Part shown: positions 1-8,544 of the stretch, piece after piece
Position numbering within the stretch: position 1 is the first letter of the stretch
Layout of the letters: every line of letters begins with the position of its first letter
Assembly (NCBI RefSeq): GCF_021729135.1
Contig: NZ_JAJTWW010000001.1
Location: 656,464-720,463, forward strand
DNA length: 64,000 bases
Direction of reading: 5' to 3'
From: Brevibacterium daeguense
Lineage (GTDB): Bacteria > Actinomycetota > Actinomycetes > Actinomycetales > Brevibacteriaceae
Translations under genes and position numbers: made by a program
The notes under the pieces: model-generated
Told to the model about the DNA's origin: nothing
The model's input: only the letters and a program-made list of their open reading frames with translations
Database searches by the model: none

Positions 1-1
1 C

Positions 2-61
2 GCCGACGTGCAGATCGGCAAGTTCAGGATGATCTTCCAACAGCGTCCGCGTTCAAGCTGA
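2..61 (+). CDS. C-terminal end of an upstream gene (partial)
   Basis: The first bases read open in the frame starting at base 2 and end with TGA at 59-61, giving a 19-residue tail that ends QQRPRSS. It stops 14 bases before the bifunctional nuclease gene. In many actinobacteria a MerR-type regulator precedes this nuclease, but 19 residues cannot identify the family. The nuclease frame is also open back to base 1, so this tail could be a chance reading. Confidence 0.3.
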   Translation, partial: ADVQIGKFRMIFQQRPRSS

Positions 62-75
62 GGCCGCGGAACTCT

Positions 76-552
76 ATGGCACGAATCGAAGTCGAGGTCG
101 TCGGAGTCCGGATCGAGCTGCCTGCGAACCAGCCCATCCTGCTGCTCAAGGCGGTCAACCTGCCCCAGTACCTGCCGATCTGGATCGGTGCGGCCGAGGC
201 GAACGCGATCGGCATCGCCCAGCGGGGCCTGACACCGCCGCGGCCGCTGAGCCACCACCTCATGGTCGACATCGTCGAGGCGTATGGCGACTCCCTGTCG
301 GAAGTCTTCATCTCCGGCCGAGAGCACCACACCTTCCTGGCAGAGCTCCACACCGAGGGTGGTAAGGTGATCTCCGCCCGTCCGTCGGACGCGGTGGCGA
401 TGTCGCTCATCGCCGAATGCCCGATCTACGCCGACGAAGACCTCATCACCGAGAGCGGAATCGAGGCGCCGGCACCGGACGAGGAAGAAGTCGCGCAGTT
501 CCGCGAGTTCCTCGATCACGTGTCGCCGGAGGACTTCGAAGGGCGCTCCTGA
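76..552 (+). CDS. Bifunctional nuclease family protein (DUF151/BFN)
   Basis: This 158-residue protein consists almost entirely of the BFN/DUF151 domain. Recognisable segments are the N-terminal strand ARIEVEVVGVRIE, the LPIWIG motif near residues 34-39, the GREHHTF region and the ISARPSDAVAMSL block near residues 95-107. The family has reported DNase/RNase activity in plants, but its bacterial role is poorly defined. It is usually cytosolic and has no signal or membrane segment here. The ATG at 76 is preceded by GAGG at 60-63, about 12 bases away, so the ribosome site is weak. The frame is open upstream, so an earlier start outside the window cannot be excluded. The acidic tail after residue 130 (DEEE) is typical of actinobacterial members. 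Confidence 0.85.
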   Translation: MARIEVEVVGVRIELPANQPILLLKAVNLPQYLPIWIGAAEANAIGIAQRGLTPPRPLSHHLMVDIVEAYGDSLSEVFISGREHHTFLAELHTEGGKVISARPSDAVAMSLIAECPIYADEDLITESGIEAPAPDEEEVAQFREFLDHVSPEDFEGRS

Positions 553-608
553 GGTCCTGGCGAATCCCATCTTCCAATCATTTCAATCGCAAAACCAGGT
601 GAGAATTC

Positions 609-2015
609 GTGAGTCTGAATATCAGTCGTGTGTACGAAGCAGCGGGGCACGCAGAGGCCAGCGCCGAGACCGTGGAAGGTCTCGACGCGTGGCGCGGGAT
701 GAATCCTCAGCAGCAGCCGACCTACACCGACCCGGCGGAGCTCGCGGAGGTCCTGGAGCGGCTGCGGTCCGTGCCGCCGCTGATCTTCGCCGGTGAGGCG
801 GACCAGCTCAAGGACCGCATCGCCGCGGCCTCCCGGGGCGACGCCTTCGTGCTGGCAGGGGGTGACTGCGCGGAGTCGTTCGCGGACGCCACAGCCGACA
901 AGATCCGCAGACGAGTGCAGACCGTGCTGCAGATGGCAGCTGTTCTCACCTACGGTGCATCCGTGCCGGTGGTCAAGATCGGTCGGATGGCCGGCCAATT
1001 CGCGAAGCCCCGGTCATCGGATATCGAGACCCGCGACGGCGTCACGCTGCCGTCCTACCGCGGGGACATCGTCAACGACCATGAGTTCACCGCGGAGGCT
1101 CGGCGCCACGATCCGCACCGGCTCCTGTACGCGTACCAGGTGTCATCCTCGACGCTGAACCTCATCCGCGCGTTCACCACCGGCGGCTTTGCCGATCTCC
1201 GCCTGGTCCACGAATGGAACCGCGGCTTTCTTGCTTCGAACCCCAACTACCATCGCTACGAGCAGCTGGCGCGCGAGATCGACCGCGCACTCAAGTTCAT
1301 GGATGCCTGCGGCGCCGACTTCGATGCCATTCGGTCGGTGGAGTTCTTCTCGGCGCACGAGGCGCTGCTGCTCGAGTACGAGCGGGCTCTGACCCGCATC
1401 GACTCCCGCACAGGCGATCCGTACGACGTGTCGGGGCACTTCCTGTGGATCGGCGAGCGGACTCGGCAGCTCGACTCGGCCCACGTGGATTTCCTGTCGC
1501 GCGTGAAGAACCCGATCGGAGTCAAACTCGGGCCCACCGCCACAGCGGCGGAGGCCCTGGCCCTTGCCGACAGGCTGGACCCCGAAGGCGAACCGGGCCG
1601 GCTCACCTTCATCACCCGCATGGGTGCCGGAGTGATCCGCGAACGCCTGCCCGTCCTGCTCGCCGAGATCGGCGATCGGCTGCCGCAGGTCACGTGGGTC
1701 TGCGACCCCATGCACGGCAACACCATCACCTCGAACACGGGCTACAAGACCCGGCGGTTCGAAGATGTGATGGGGGAGGTCGCCGGATTCTTCGACGCGC
1801 ACCACGACGCGGGCACGATCCCGGGCGGCCTGCACATCGAGCTCACCGGCGACGACGTCACCGAGATCCTCGGAGGCGCCTCGGAGATCGACGAGGAGGG
1901 CCTGCGGCGGCGCTACGAGACGCTGGTCGACCCGCGCCTCAACCACGACCAGTCCCTCGAGATGGCATTCCAGGTCGCAGAGCATCTGGCGGAGCACCAG
2001 AGGACTCACGGCTGA
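609..2015 (+). CDS. aroG: Class II 3-deoxy-7-phosphoheptulonate (DAHP) synthase
   Basis: This enzyme condenses phosphoenolpyruvate and erythrose 4-phosphate in the first step of the shikimate pathway. At 468 residues it matches the class II (plant/actinobacterial) type, close to M. tuberculosis AroG at about 462. Visible family blocks are WRGMNPQQQPTY near the N-terminus, LAGGDCAESF, VVKIGRMAGQFAKPRS, HFLWIGERTRQLD, KLGPTATAAEAL, VWVCDPMHGNT-like and GLHIELTGDDVTE. The metal-binding Cys of GGDC, the His of PMHG and the C-terminal Glu and Asp are present. The GTG start at 609 has AGGTGAG about 7 bases upstream. The threonine aldolase gene follows after 2 bases. The aroG/pknL neighbourhood matches M. 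tuberculosis Rv2174-Rv2178c. Confidence 0.96.
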   Translation: MSLNISRVYEAAGHAEASAETVEGLDAWRGMNPQQQPTYTDPAELAEVLERLRSVPPLIFAGEADQLKDRIAAASRGDAFVLAGGDCAESFADATADKIRRRVQTVLQMAAVLTYGASVPVVKIGRMAGQFAKPRSSDIETRDGVTLPSYRGDIVNDHEFTAEARRHDPHRLLYAYQVSSSTLNLIRAFTTGGFADLRLVHEWNRGFLASNPNYHRYEQLAREIDRALKFMDACGADFDAIRSVEFFSAHEALLLEYERALTRIDSRTGDPYDVSGHFLWIGERTRQLDSAHVDFLSRVKNPIGVKLGPTATAAEALALADRLDPEGEPGRLTFITRMGAGVIRERLPVLLAEIGDRLPQVTWVCDPMHGNTITSNTGYKTRRFEDVMGEVAGFFDAHHDAGTIPGGLHIELTGDDVTEILGGASEIDEEGLRRRYETLVDPRLNHDQSLEMAFQVAEHLAEHQRTHG

Positions 2016-2017
2016 AC

Positions 2018-3055
2018 ATGATCGATCTGCGCTCGGATACGGTGACCAGGCCGTCGCTCGGGATGCGAAGGGCGATGGCGGAGGCAGAGGTCGGCGACGA
2101 CGTCTACCGCGAGGACCCCACCGTCAACTCCCTGGAGGAGAGGACAGCGGAGCTGCTCGGTCACGAAGCGGGACTGTTCTGTCCGAGCGGATCGATGACC
2201 AATATGCTGGGCATCGCAGCTCAGGTTCCGCGCGGGTGGGAGGTGCTCGCGGAGTCGCAGGCGCACATCCTGCGCGCGGAGTGCGGCGGGCACGCAGCCC
2301 TGGCCGGAGTCACCTCGCGCACGTGGGTTTCGGCTGATGGCACCTTCGACGCTTCGCAGGCGCTGTCGCTGGTCAGCCGTCCGCGCGGCTACAACCAGGT
2401 GGGGACGGCAGTCGTGTCGGTGGAGAACACCCACAACTTCGGCGGCGGCAGGATCGCCGACTTCGAGCAGCTGAGCATCCTGCGCAGCCGGACTCGCGAG
2501 CTCGGAGTGCGGGTTCACGTCGACGGTGCCAGGCTGCCCAACGCGTCCGCGGCGACCGGCATCAGCCTGTGCGAGTACGGCCGGCTGGCGGATTCAGTGT
2601 CGCTGTGCTTGTCGAAGGGGCTCGGCGCCCCTGTCGGCAGCGTCCTCGTCGGCTCCACGGACCTCGTCGAAGAGGCTCGCAGCCTGCGCAAGCGCTACGG
2701 CGGCGGTATGCGTCAAGCCGGAATCCTCGCCGCGGCCGGCCTGTGGGCGCTCGGCCACAACGTGGGTCGGGTCGCCGAGGACAATGCCGGCGCTTCCGCG
2801 ATCGCTCACAGGATCGCCGAGGTCGATCCGACCGTCGTGGATCCGCAGACCGTGGAGACGAACATCGTGTTCCTCGACCTGAGCTCGACCGGGCTCGACG
2901 CCGAGGCGTTCGCCGCGTCCGCTGAGGCCGCGGGCGTGCGCGTGTCGGTCATGGGGGAGACATCGGTGCGCATCGTCACCCACCTCGATATCAGCGCCGA
3001 CGACGTGCGGAGAGCCGGCGAAGTGCTTGCCCGGTGTGTGAGCGAGAACGCCTGA
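2018..3055 (+). CDS. ltaE: Low-specificity L-threonine aldolase
   Basis: This 345-residue PLP enzyme of the beta-eliminating lyase/threonine aldolase family cleaves L-threonine or allo-threonine to glycine and acetaldehyde. The N-terminus MIDLRSDTVTRP and the GDDVYREDPTVN block are diagnostic. SLCLSKGLGAPVGS carries the PLP-binding lysine, and HVDGARLPNA supplies the cofactor-binding Asp and Arg. The frame is open far upstream within aroG, but homology begins at this ATG, 2 bases after the aroG stop, so the two genes are probably co-transcribed. The gene converges with the kinase gene across about 110 bases. Confidence 0.94.
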   Translation: MIDLRSDTVTRPSLGMRRAMAEAEVGDDVYREDPTVNSLEERTAELLGHEAGLFCPSGSMTNMLGIAAQVPRGWEVLAESQAHILRAECGGHAALAGVTSRTWVSADGTFDASQALSLVSRPRGYNQVGTAVVSVENTHNFGGGRIADFEQLSILRSRTRELGVRVHVDGARLPNASAATGISLCEYGRLADSVSLCLSKGLGAPVGSVLVGSTDLVEEARSLRKRYGGGMRQAGILAAAGLWALGHNVGRVAEDNAGASAIAHRIAEVDPTVVDPQTVETNIVFLDLSSTGLDAEAFAASAEAAGVRVSVMGETSVRIVTHLDISADDVRRAGEVLARCVSENA

Positions 3056-3166
3056 GGCGATCTTCCCGACTGAGAGGCGCGCTCCTCCCGACTGAGGAGA
3101 TCGACCTTCTCGTTCCGCTGGAGGTTCGTCCCTGTCCCGGTCAGGAACTCAGCCCCGGTCTGGAAC

Positions 3167-5221
3167 TCAGCTCTCGTCCTTCGCCTGCGCGTCGTCGGGC
3201 TTGTCCTCGTCCTTCTTGTCGTCTGCCTTCGCGTCCTTCTTGTCGTCGGCCTGCGCCGGCTCCTTGCCCTTCGAGACCTTGAGGATGACGAGCTCCCCGG
3301 GGCTGGTCTCAGCCTTGCCGCGCGGATACTGCGAGACGACTCGCCCCTTCTCGACCGAATCGTCGAATACCTCTTCCTTCGCGACCAGGAAGCCCAGGCG
3401 GGTGAGCTTGCCGAACGCAGTGTCGTACTCCAGCCCGGTCACGATCGGCACAGTCACCGGTGCGACGCCCTTGGAGACCACGATGTCGACGGCAGTTCCC
3501 TTGGTGACCTGATCTCCGGGCCCCACCGACTGCGAGATCACCACACCGTCAGCGACCGACCCGGAGTGCTCTCGGGAGACGCTGCCCACGGTCAGCCCTG
3601 CTGCTTCGATCGCGTCGCGCGCCTCGTCCTCGCTGCCCCCTGTCACGTCCGGCGTGCCGAACAGCTCCTCGCCCTTGGAAACCAGGATCGTGACCACCGC
3701 ATCGGGCGCCAGCTCGGTCCCCGGGCCCGGTTCGGTCCCCACGACCCGTCCGGCGGGCACTGAGGTGTTGAAAACTTCCTTGGTGCGGATATCGAAGCCG
3801 GCGTCGGCGATGGTGCGGGAGACGTCCTGCTGGTCCTTGCCGACGGTCGACCCCGGAACCTCCGCCACGGGGTCGGTGCCGACGGCGAACCCCCAGCCGA
3901 CAAGACCGAGCGCGACTGCGGCGCTCACGACACCGGTCAGCCGCTTGCGCTTCCGATGAGGGTGGGCGGCCGTCGCCCCGGACGAGAGGTGCCGGGTGCC
4001 GCTGCCACGGGAGGACCTGGGCGGCGCCCCGGCAGAATTCGCAGCGAGCGTCTCCTCGTCGCGGGATTCGCGAGACTCGGAGGCCTCACCCGCGGTGCGG
4101 CGTGCGGAGTCATCCCGGCCGAGAGCGGCCTCGTCATCGTCGGCCGGTTCGGAGTCGGCGGACGCGGCGCCGGCCGAACCGGCCCCTGCATTTCCGGAGG
4201 AGTCGCTGCGAGCGCCCGATCCAGCACCCCGAGCACCTCTCAGATACGGGATCTCATCGGTGCGGGCCTCGGGTTCCTTGGGCTCCAGTCGCTCCGGATC
4301 CTCGTCGACGACGATCGTGGCGGTGAGCACTGCCTGGCCCGTGGCGGGCACCTCCTGGTCGGAACCCCAATCGAGTTCGTCGTCGGTGAGGGAGGTGCGC
4401 GCCTCGGCCAGCGCTGTCCTGAGGGCGGTGGCAGACTCCGGCCGGTCATCGGGATTGCGGGAGGTCGTCCACAGCACGATCGCGTCGAGGAGGGGGCTGA
4501 TCCCCGATGCCGCCTCCGACGGCGCCGGCACCGTATCGTGAACGTGACGGTAGGCCACCTGAATGGGCACCTCATCCGTGTAGGGCTGGCTGCCTGTCAG
4601 CATCTCGTAGAACATGATGCCGAGGGTGTAGAGATCGGTGCGGGAGTCGGCGCCGGTGCGCGTCACGAGCTCGGGAGCGACGTATCCGACGGTGCCGATG
4701 AGTGTCTTGGTGGTCGTCGCGTTGGTGACGGAGCGCGCCAATCCGAAATCCGCGAGCTTGATCTGGCCGTCGGTGCCGAGGAGGACATTGTCGGGCTTGA
4801 GGTCGCGATGGATGATTCCGACAGCGTGGACCGCCTCGAGCGCGGACAGCACGGCGTCCATGACGACGATCGCCTGCCGCGGGGTCAGCCGACCGCGGTG
4901 TCTGAGCTCCCTGCGCAGCGTGACGGATTCCAGATACTCCATGACGAGGTACACGACGTCGCCGTCGCGGCCCTGGTCGTGGACGGCCACCAGGTTCGGG
5001 TGGCTGAGCCTGGCCGCGTTGATGGCCTCGCGGCGGAAGCGCTCGACGAAGGACTCGTCAGCGGTGAGGTGCGCGTGCATCACCTTGATCGCGACCTCGC
5101 GATCCAACCGCAGGTCGGTGCCGCGATAGACCATCGCCATCCCGCCTCGGGCGACCACGGAATCCACTCGGTAGCGATGGTCGAGGACGACGCCGAGCAA
5201 CGGGTCCTTGAGAGTCATCAT
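3167..5221 (-). CDS. pknL: Serine/threonine protein kinase with three PASTA domains (PknL-like)
   Basis: This 684-residue membrane kinase has a Hanks-type domain at about residues 16-275, with ARGGMAMVYRG in the glycine loop, Lys46, HRDLKPDN at 138-145 and DFG at 158-160. A disordered Ala/Ser/Asp/Glu-rich linker follows to about residue 425. One membrane helix (VSAAVALGLVGWGFAVG) leads to three PASTA repeats, which in this family sense peptidoglycan or lipid II outside the cell. The tail after the third PASTA repeat is a Lys/Asp-rich stretch with DDKKD repeated. The start overlaps the stop of the LysM gene by 4 bases (ATGA), indicating translational coupling. Position near aroG, a Rv2175c homologue and idsA supports PknL rather than PknB. 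Confidence 0.95.
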   Translation of the reverse strand: MMTLKDPLLGVVLDHRYRVDSVVARGGMAMVYRGTDLRLDREVAIKVMHAHLTADESFVERFRREAINAARLSHPNLVAVHDQGRDGDVVYLVMEYLESVTLRRELRHRGRLTPRQAIVVMDAVLSALEAVHAVGIIHRDLKPDNVLLGTDGQIKLADFGLARSVTNATTTKTLIGTVGYVAPELVTRTGADSRTDLYTLGIMFYEMLTGSQPYTDEVPIQVAYRHVHDTVPAPSEAASGISPLLDAIVLWTTSRNPDDRPESATALRTALAEARTSLTDDELDWGSDQEVPATGQAVLTATIVVDEDPERLEPKEPEARTDEIPYLRGARGAGSGARSDSSGNAGAGSAGAASADSEPADDDEAALGRDDSARRTAGEASESRESRDEETLAANSAGAPPRSSRGSGTRHLSSGATAAHPHRKRKRLTGVVSAAVALGLVGWGFAVGTDPVAEVPGSTVGKDQQDVSRTIADAGFDIRTKEVFNTSVPAGRVVGTEPGPGTELAPDAVVTILVSKGEELFGTPDVTGGSEDEARDAIEAAGLTVGSVSREHSGSVADGVVISQSVGPGDQVTKGTAVDIVVSKGVAPVTVPIVTGLEYDTAFGKLTRLGFLVAKEEVFDDSVEKGRVVSQYPRGKAETSPGELVILKVSKGKEPAQADDKKDAKADDKKDEDKPDDAQAKDES

Positions 5222-6309
5222 GAGTTCTGCCCCTGTGCTCGGAAGCGTTCCTTGGTCACCTGGACGTTGCGCACGTAGCGCTGGGTGTCGGCGTAGAGCC
5301 CGTTCTCGCGCACCGAACCGAGTCCCTGGTAGTACCCTGCAAGCGCCTGCGACTCGGATTCGGCGTTGCGCTTGAGCCAGCGGAGGATCGCGACCCCGGC
5401 AACGATGTTGTCCTCTGTGTCGAGGAGATCCAGTTCGCGTCCCGTCAGGTTCTGCGCCCAGTCTCCCGAATCGGGGATCACCTGCATGACGCCGATGGCA
5501 TTGGCCGGAGAGACGACGCGCTGATTGAATCCGGACTCCTGCTGGGCGACCGCCAGTGCGAGGCTGGGGTCGACACCCATCTGGCGGGCGGTGGCCCGCA
5601 CCAGGTCCTTGACCTCGTCCTTGGACGGGGCGCTCCGCTCCAGCAGGATCTTCTTGTTGATGCGGGCGGCGCGGTGGACGTCCTCGGGGTATTCCCGGCC
5701 CTCGAAGCTCTTGGGCAGATAGGGCAGGTCCTCGTCCTCCGGAACGGGCGGACGACTGCTGGTGGCACCCGACCCGGAGAGGGCAAGCACCTCACCTTCG
5801 CGGATCACCGTCGAACTGCCCATCGCGTTGGCCTTCTGCAGGTCCGGAACGGTCGTTCCATGCGCCCGGGCGATCGAGGACAGGGTCTCTCCTGCTCGAA
5901 CACGATGACCAGCTGGTGCCGTCGGCGCGCTCTGCTCCGGCAGGGACAGGATCTGTCCGGGCCTGATCGTCGCCCGACCGCGGAGGTTGTTGAGTTCGAT
6001 GACGGCCGGGGCGGAGACCCCGTGCGCTGCTGCGATGGAGATCACGGTGTCGCCGGCCTTGACCCGGTAGGTGCGGCCGCCATGGGACACCGGGACGGCG
6101 TCCGTGGTCGTCCCCGAGGTGAAGCCGGGGCCATCGGCATGATCTCCCGGCAGCCGCTGCTGCCGGTCGTCGTCCGGGATGCTGCTGACATCCTCGCCCG
6201 CGGCTGATCCCGCAAGGAGCGCAGCGACCATCAGCGGAGCGGACGCGGCCGCGGCAGAGTACGCGCGGCGGGCCCGAGGCGACGTGGGACGCTTGGCTGT
6301 TTCACTCAT
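5218..6309 (-). CDS. Secreted LysM and lytic transglycosylase (SLT) protein
   Basis: This 363-residue exported wall enzyme starts with a basic segment and a hydrophobic signal (APLMVAALLAGSAAG). Two LysM peptidoglycan-binding repeats follow, YRVKAGDTVISIAAAHG... at about residues 80-125 and HRVRAGETLSSIARAHG... at about 133-178. The C-terminal SLT-type domain at about 230-355 contains the catalytic-type Glu in AVAQQESGFN, then AIGVMQVIPDSG and AGYYQGLGSV. Such enzymes cleave the glycan strand to the 1,6-anhydro product. It is the first gene of an operon with the PASTA kinase (4-base overlap), coupling a wall enzyme to a wall sensor. Its leader to the divergent gene at 6432 is only 122 bases, too short for a ydaO-type riboswitch. 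Confidence 0.92.
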   Translation of the reverse strand: MSETAKRPTSPRARRAYSAAAASAPLMVAALLAGSAAGEDVSSIPDDDRQQRLPGDHADGPGFTSGTTTDAVPVSHGGRTYRVKAGDTVISIAAAHGVSAPAVIELNNLRGRATIRPGQILSLPEQSAPTAPAGHRVRAGETLSSIARAHGTTVPDLQKANAMGSSTVIREGEVLALSGSGATSSRPPVPEDEDLPYLPKSFEGREYPEDVHRAARINKKILLERSAPSKDEVKDLVRATARQMGVDPSLALAVAQQESGFNQRVVSPANAIGVMQVIPDSGDWAQNLTGRELDLLDTEDNIVAGVAILRWLKRNAESESQALAGYYQGLGSVRENGLYADTQRYVRNVQVTKERFRAQGQNS

Positions 6310-6419
6310 GCGATGACCTGCAGTTCGTAGGGGGAAGGCAATCTGCGGATTACGTCACAACCAGCCTATCGGGGAGTCTGCTCATCGCAGTCGAGCGTGC
6401 GCGTCCGGCGTGTCGGGTC

Positions 6420-6434
6420 TAATCTGGTCAGGTG
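6420..6434 (+). promoter_or_regulatory. -10 box TAATCT placed for a leaderless GTG start
   Basis: TAATCT at 6420-6425 fits the actinobacterial TANNNT -10 consensus and is followed after exactly 6 bases by the GTG start at 6432. A transcript beginning 6-7 bases downstream of the box would start on the GTG itself. No Shine-Dalgarno sequence is present between the box and the start. No convincing -35 element is visible, which is common for such promoters. Confidence 0.6.
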
Positions 6435-6785
6435 ACCAATTCACTGAATCTCGTAGACGATTGGCTGACCCTGCCCGATATCGCTGATGCGACTGATGTC
6501 GGAATCTCCAAGGTCCGCCGCTGGGTCGAGGATCGCGCGATCGCCGGAATCAAGCACGGCAGTCCGAGCGTCTTCCAGGTGCCGGCCCTGTTCCTCAAGG
6601 AGGACGCTCCGGTGCCGCACCTCAGAGGGACCTTGGTGCTGCTCGCGGATGCAGGATTCGATGACGACGAGGCGATCGTCTGGCTCTTCACTCCCGACGA
6701 CTCCCTGCCCGGCCGGCCGATCGACCTCCTGCGGGAGGGGAACAAGGGCGAGGTCCGGCGCCGCGCTCAGGCGCTCGCCTTCTGA
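6432..6785 (+). CDS. Rv2175c-family DNA-binding protein (putative PknL substrate)
   Basis: This 117-residue protein has an N-terminal winged helix-turn-helix of the MerR/excisionase type (LTLPDIADATDVGISKVRRWVED, about residues 12-34). It is followed by a conserved C-terminal block with FDDDEAIVWLFTPDDSLPGRPIDLLREG. This matches M. tuberculosis Rv2175c, a DNA-binding protein phosphorylated by PknL. Here the gene lies one gene away from the PASTA kinase and is divergent from that operon, supporting the same pairing. Only Thr2 and Ser4 precede the folded domain, so any regulatory N-terminal phosphorylation would be limited to those. The GTG start appears leaderless. Confidence 0.85.
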   Translation: MTNSLNLVDDWLTLPDIADATDVGISKVRRWVEDRAIAGIKHGSPSVFQVPALFLKEDAPVPHLRGTLVLLADAGFDDDEAIVWLFTPDDSLPGRPIDLLREGNKGEVRRRAQALAF

Positions 6786-6801
6786 GGTTCGGGAACCGAG
6801 C

Positions 6802-7890
6802 TCACGCGGTCCGGCGGGTCAGCCGCATAGCGTAATCGGCGAGGACTGCTCGATCCGCCGAGGACAGACCGAATTCCGCCAGGCGGTCGAGCGCCGCGTG
6901 AGCCCTGGCCATCTCCACGTCGATCTCGGCTTCGAACGCGGCCAGCGCGCCGGTTGAGCGCATGAGATCCTTCATCCGCTCGATCTCCGAATCCGACAGA
7001 TCAGCCGCGCCCAGCCGGTCGGCGAACCAGGCGCAGGTTCGCTCGTCGAGCCGCGTCAGCGTATTTCCGACCAGGACCGTCTTCTTACCCTGCCGGAGGT
7101 CGTCGCCCGACGGCTTCCCGGTGATCGAGGGGTCCCCGAAGACCCCCAATTCGTCGTCCCGGAGCTGGAATGCGCGCCCCAGAGGAAGTCCGAACTCCGA
7201 CAGCAGCGTGAAGAGTCCGGCGTCCGCTGCTCCCAGGGCCGCACCGAGCAGCAGCGGCTGCTCGACCGAGTACTTCGCTGATTTGTACGTCAGCACCTCG
7301 TGGGCACGATCGGCGATCTCAGCCGCGTCGACGGCGGCGGCCTGCAGCCGGATGTCGAGGAACTGGCCCACCATCACATCACGGCGGAAGTCGTCGTGCC
7401 GGCGCACCGCCTCGGGGTCGGCGATCCTGTCCAGTCCGGAGGCGGTGTAGATCTCCTCGCTCAACGATAGGCACAGATCACCCGCGATGATCCCGGCACC
7501 CACCCCGTACAGCTCGGGATCACCCTGCCATCCGCGCTCCCGGTGATCGGCGCGGTATGCGGCGTGGATGGCGGGCCGCCCGCGCCGGGTGTCGGAGTCG
7601 TCGATGATGTCGTCGTGGATGAGGGCCGCGGCATGGAGGAGCTCCACCGAGGTCGCCGCGCGGGCGATGCCGGGGTGCTTGCGGGCGTCTCCTCCTGCCA
7701 GTTCGAATCCCCACCAGGTGACGAGGGCTCGGATGCGCTTTCCGCGGGCGGTGAATCGTCGGATCGGCTCGATCAGCTCGGCGGCCGCCGGTGAGATCCC
7801 GCCGAGTCTGCCCGCGAGCCCTTCAAGATACTCGGCCAGCACGGTGTCGACCCGAGCGATCACGTCCTCGGGAGGGGTCAGAGCAGTCAC
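6802..7890 (-). CDS. idsA: Polyprenyl diphosphate synthase (geranylgeranyl type)
   Basis: This 362-residue trans-isoprenyl diphosphate synthase has the first aspartate-rich motif as HDDIIDDSDTRRG (Asp93, Asp94, Asp97) and the second as LRDDELGVFGD near residue 243. RGKRIRALV near residue 50 forms the diphosphate-binding site. Enzymes of this group extend farnesyl diphosphate or shorter allylic substrates with isopentenyl diphosphate, supplying carotenoid, menaquinone or polyprenol synthesis. Chain length cannot be fixed from sequence alone. The GTG start overlaps the stop of the upstream lipoprotein gene by 4 bases (GTGA). Its position beside the Rv2175c homologue mirrors idsA2 in mycobacteria. 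It converges with that gene across 16 bases. Confidence 0.93.
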   Translation of the reverse strand: MTALTPPEDVIARVDTVLAEYLEGLAGRLGGISPAAAELIEPIRRFTARGKRIRALVTWWGFELAGGDARKHPGIARAATSVELLHAAALIHDDIIDDSDTRRGRPAIHAAYRADHRERGWQGDPELYGVGAGIIAGDLCLSLSEEIYTASGLDRIADPEAVRRHDDFRRDVMVGQFLDIRLQAAAVDAAEIADRAHEVLTYKSAKYSVEQPLLLGAALGAADAGLFTLLSEFGLPLGRAFQLRDDELGVFGDPSITGKPSGDDLRQGKKTVLVGNTLTRLDERTCAWFADRLGAADLSDSEIERMKDLMRSTGALAAFEAEIDVEMARAHAALDRLAEFGLSSADRAVLADYAMRLTRRTA

Positions 7891-8516
7891 CTGTTGACCA
7901 CGCCGCCCACGGTGATCAGGCGCGCCGATTCGTCCTCGGGATCAGGACCGATCGACACGGAGACCGTCTGATTGTCCTCTTCCGCGTGGAAGGCCTGGGT
8001 CGTGACCCCGTCGCGATTGTCCGCTTCACCCACTGCGGCGAAGCCATGGCCTTCGAGCGATTCGGTGTAGAAGTCGAGGATCTCCTGCTCGTTCGCGCCG
8101 GTGCGCATCACAAGAGCTGCCGAGACCTGATCCTCACCGGGGGCGGGTTGATCGCCCTCGTCCTGGTCCGAAACCGGTTGGTCCGGGTCGTCGCCCTCCT
8201 GCTGTTCGGCCTCTTCGCCGTCGGCCGGCTCCTGCGCCGCGCCTGCGGTGCCGGAGCCCATGGAGGAGGACACGATCTCGCTGTCCGGGAACTGCTCGAT
8301 GACTTCGGGGAAGCCCGGAAGCAGCTCCCCCTGCGTGGTCTGGACGTCCGGCTGCTCGTCTCCGGCTCCCTCGTCCTCGCCGCCGGTGGTCTCCGGGGCC
8401 GAGGCGGCGGGCGACTGCGGAGACTCCTCGGAGTCCTGCGGCTCCGGGGCCGTGCAGGCGGTGAGTACTGCTGCTGCCGCGATGCCGGCGGCGACCAGCG
8501 CAAGGCGTTGTATCAT
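7887..8516 (-). CDS. Lipoprotein of unknown function
   Basis: The 209-residue product starts with a lipoprotein signal ending at the lipobox LTAC (Cys21). A long acidic, low-complexity stretch rich in Glu, Asp, Gln, Pro and Ser runs to about residue 115. A folded C-terminal part (about 125-209) contains ANEQEILDFYTESLEGHGF and a strand-rich end SVSIGPDPEDESARLITVGG. The frame is open further upstream, but the start at 8516 is chosen because the signal peptide begins there and GGAG lies just before it. The gene overlaps idsA by 4 bases, so the two form an operon. The function is not recognised. The start lies only 28 bases from the divergent dinB start. Confidence 0.8.
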   Translation of the reverse strand: MIQRLALVAAGIAAAAVLTACTAPEPQDSEESPQSPAASAPETTGGEDEGAGDEQPDVQTTQGELLPGFPEVIEQFPDSEIVSSSMGSGTAGAAQEPADGEEAEQQEGDDPDQPVSDQDEGDQPAPGEDQVSAALVMRTGANEQEILDFYTESLEGHGFAAVGEADNRDGVTTQAFHAEEDNQTVSVSIGPDPEDESARLITVGGVVNR

Positions 8517-8544
8517 GCACTCCAGGGTACCGGGCGGGGGTGAC

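Noticed and set aside
6310..6431. ydaO (c-di-AMP) riboswitch upstream of the LysM transglycosylase gene
   Set aside because: The gap is only 122 bases, shared with a divergent promoter, too short for this riboswitch; no matching motifs are seen.
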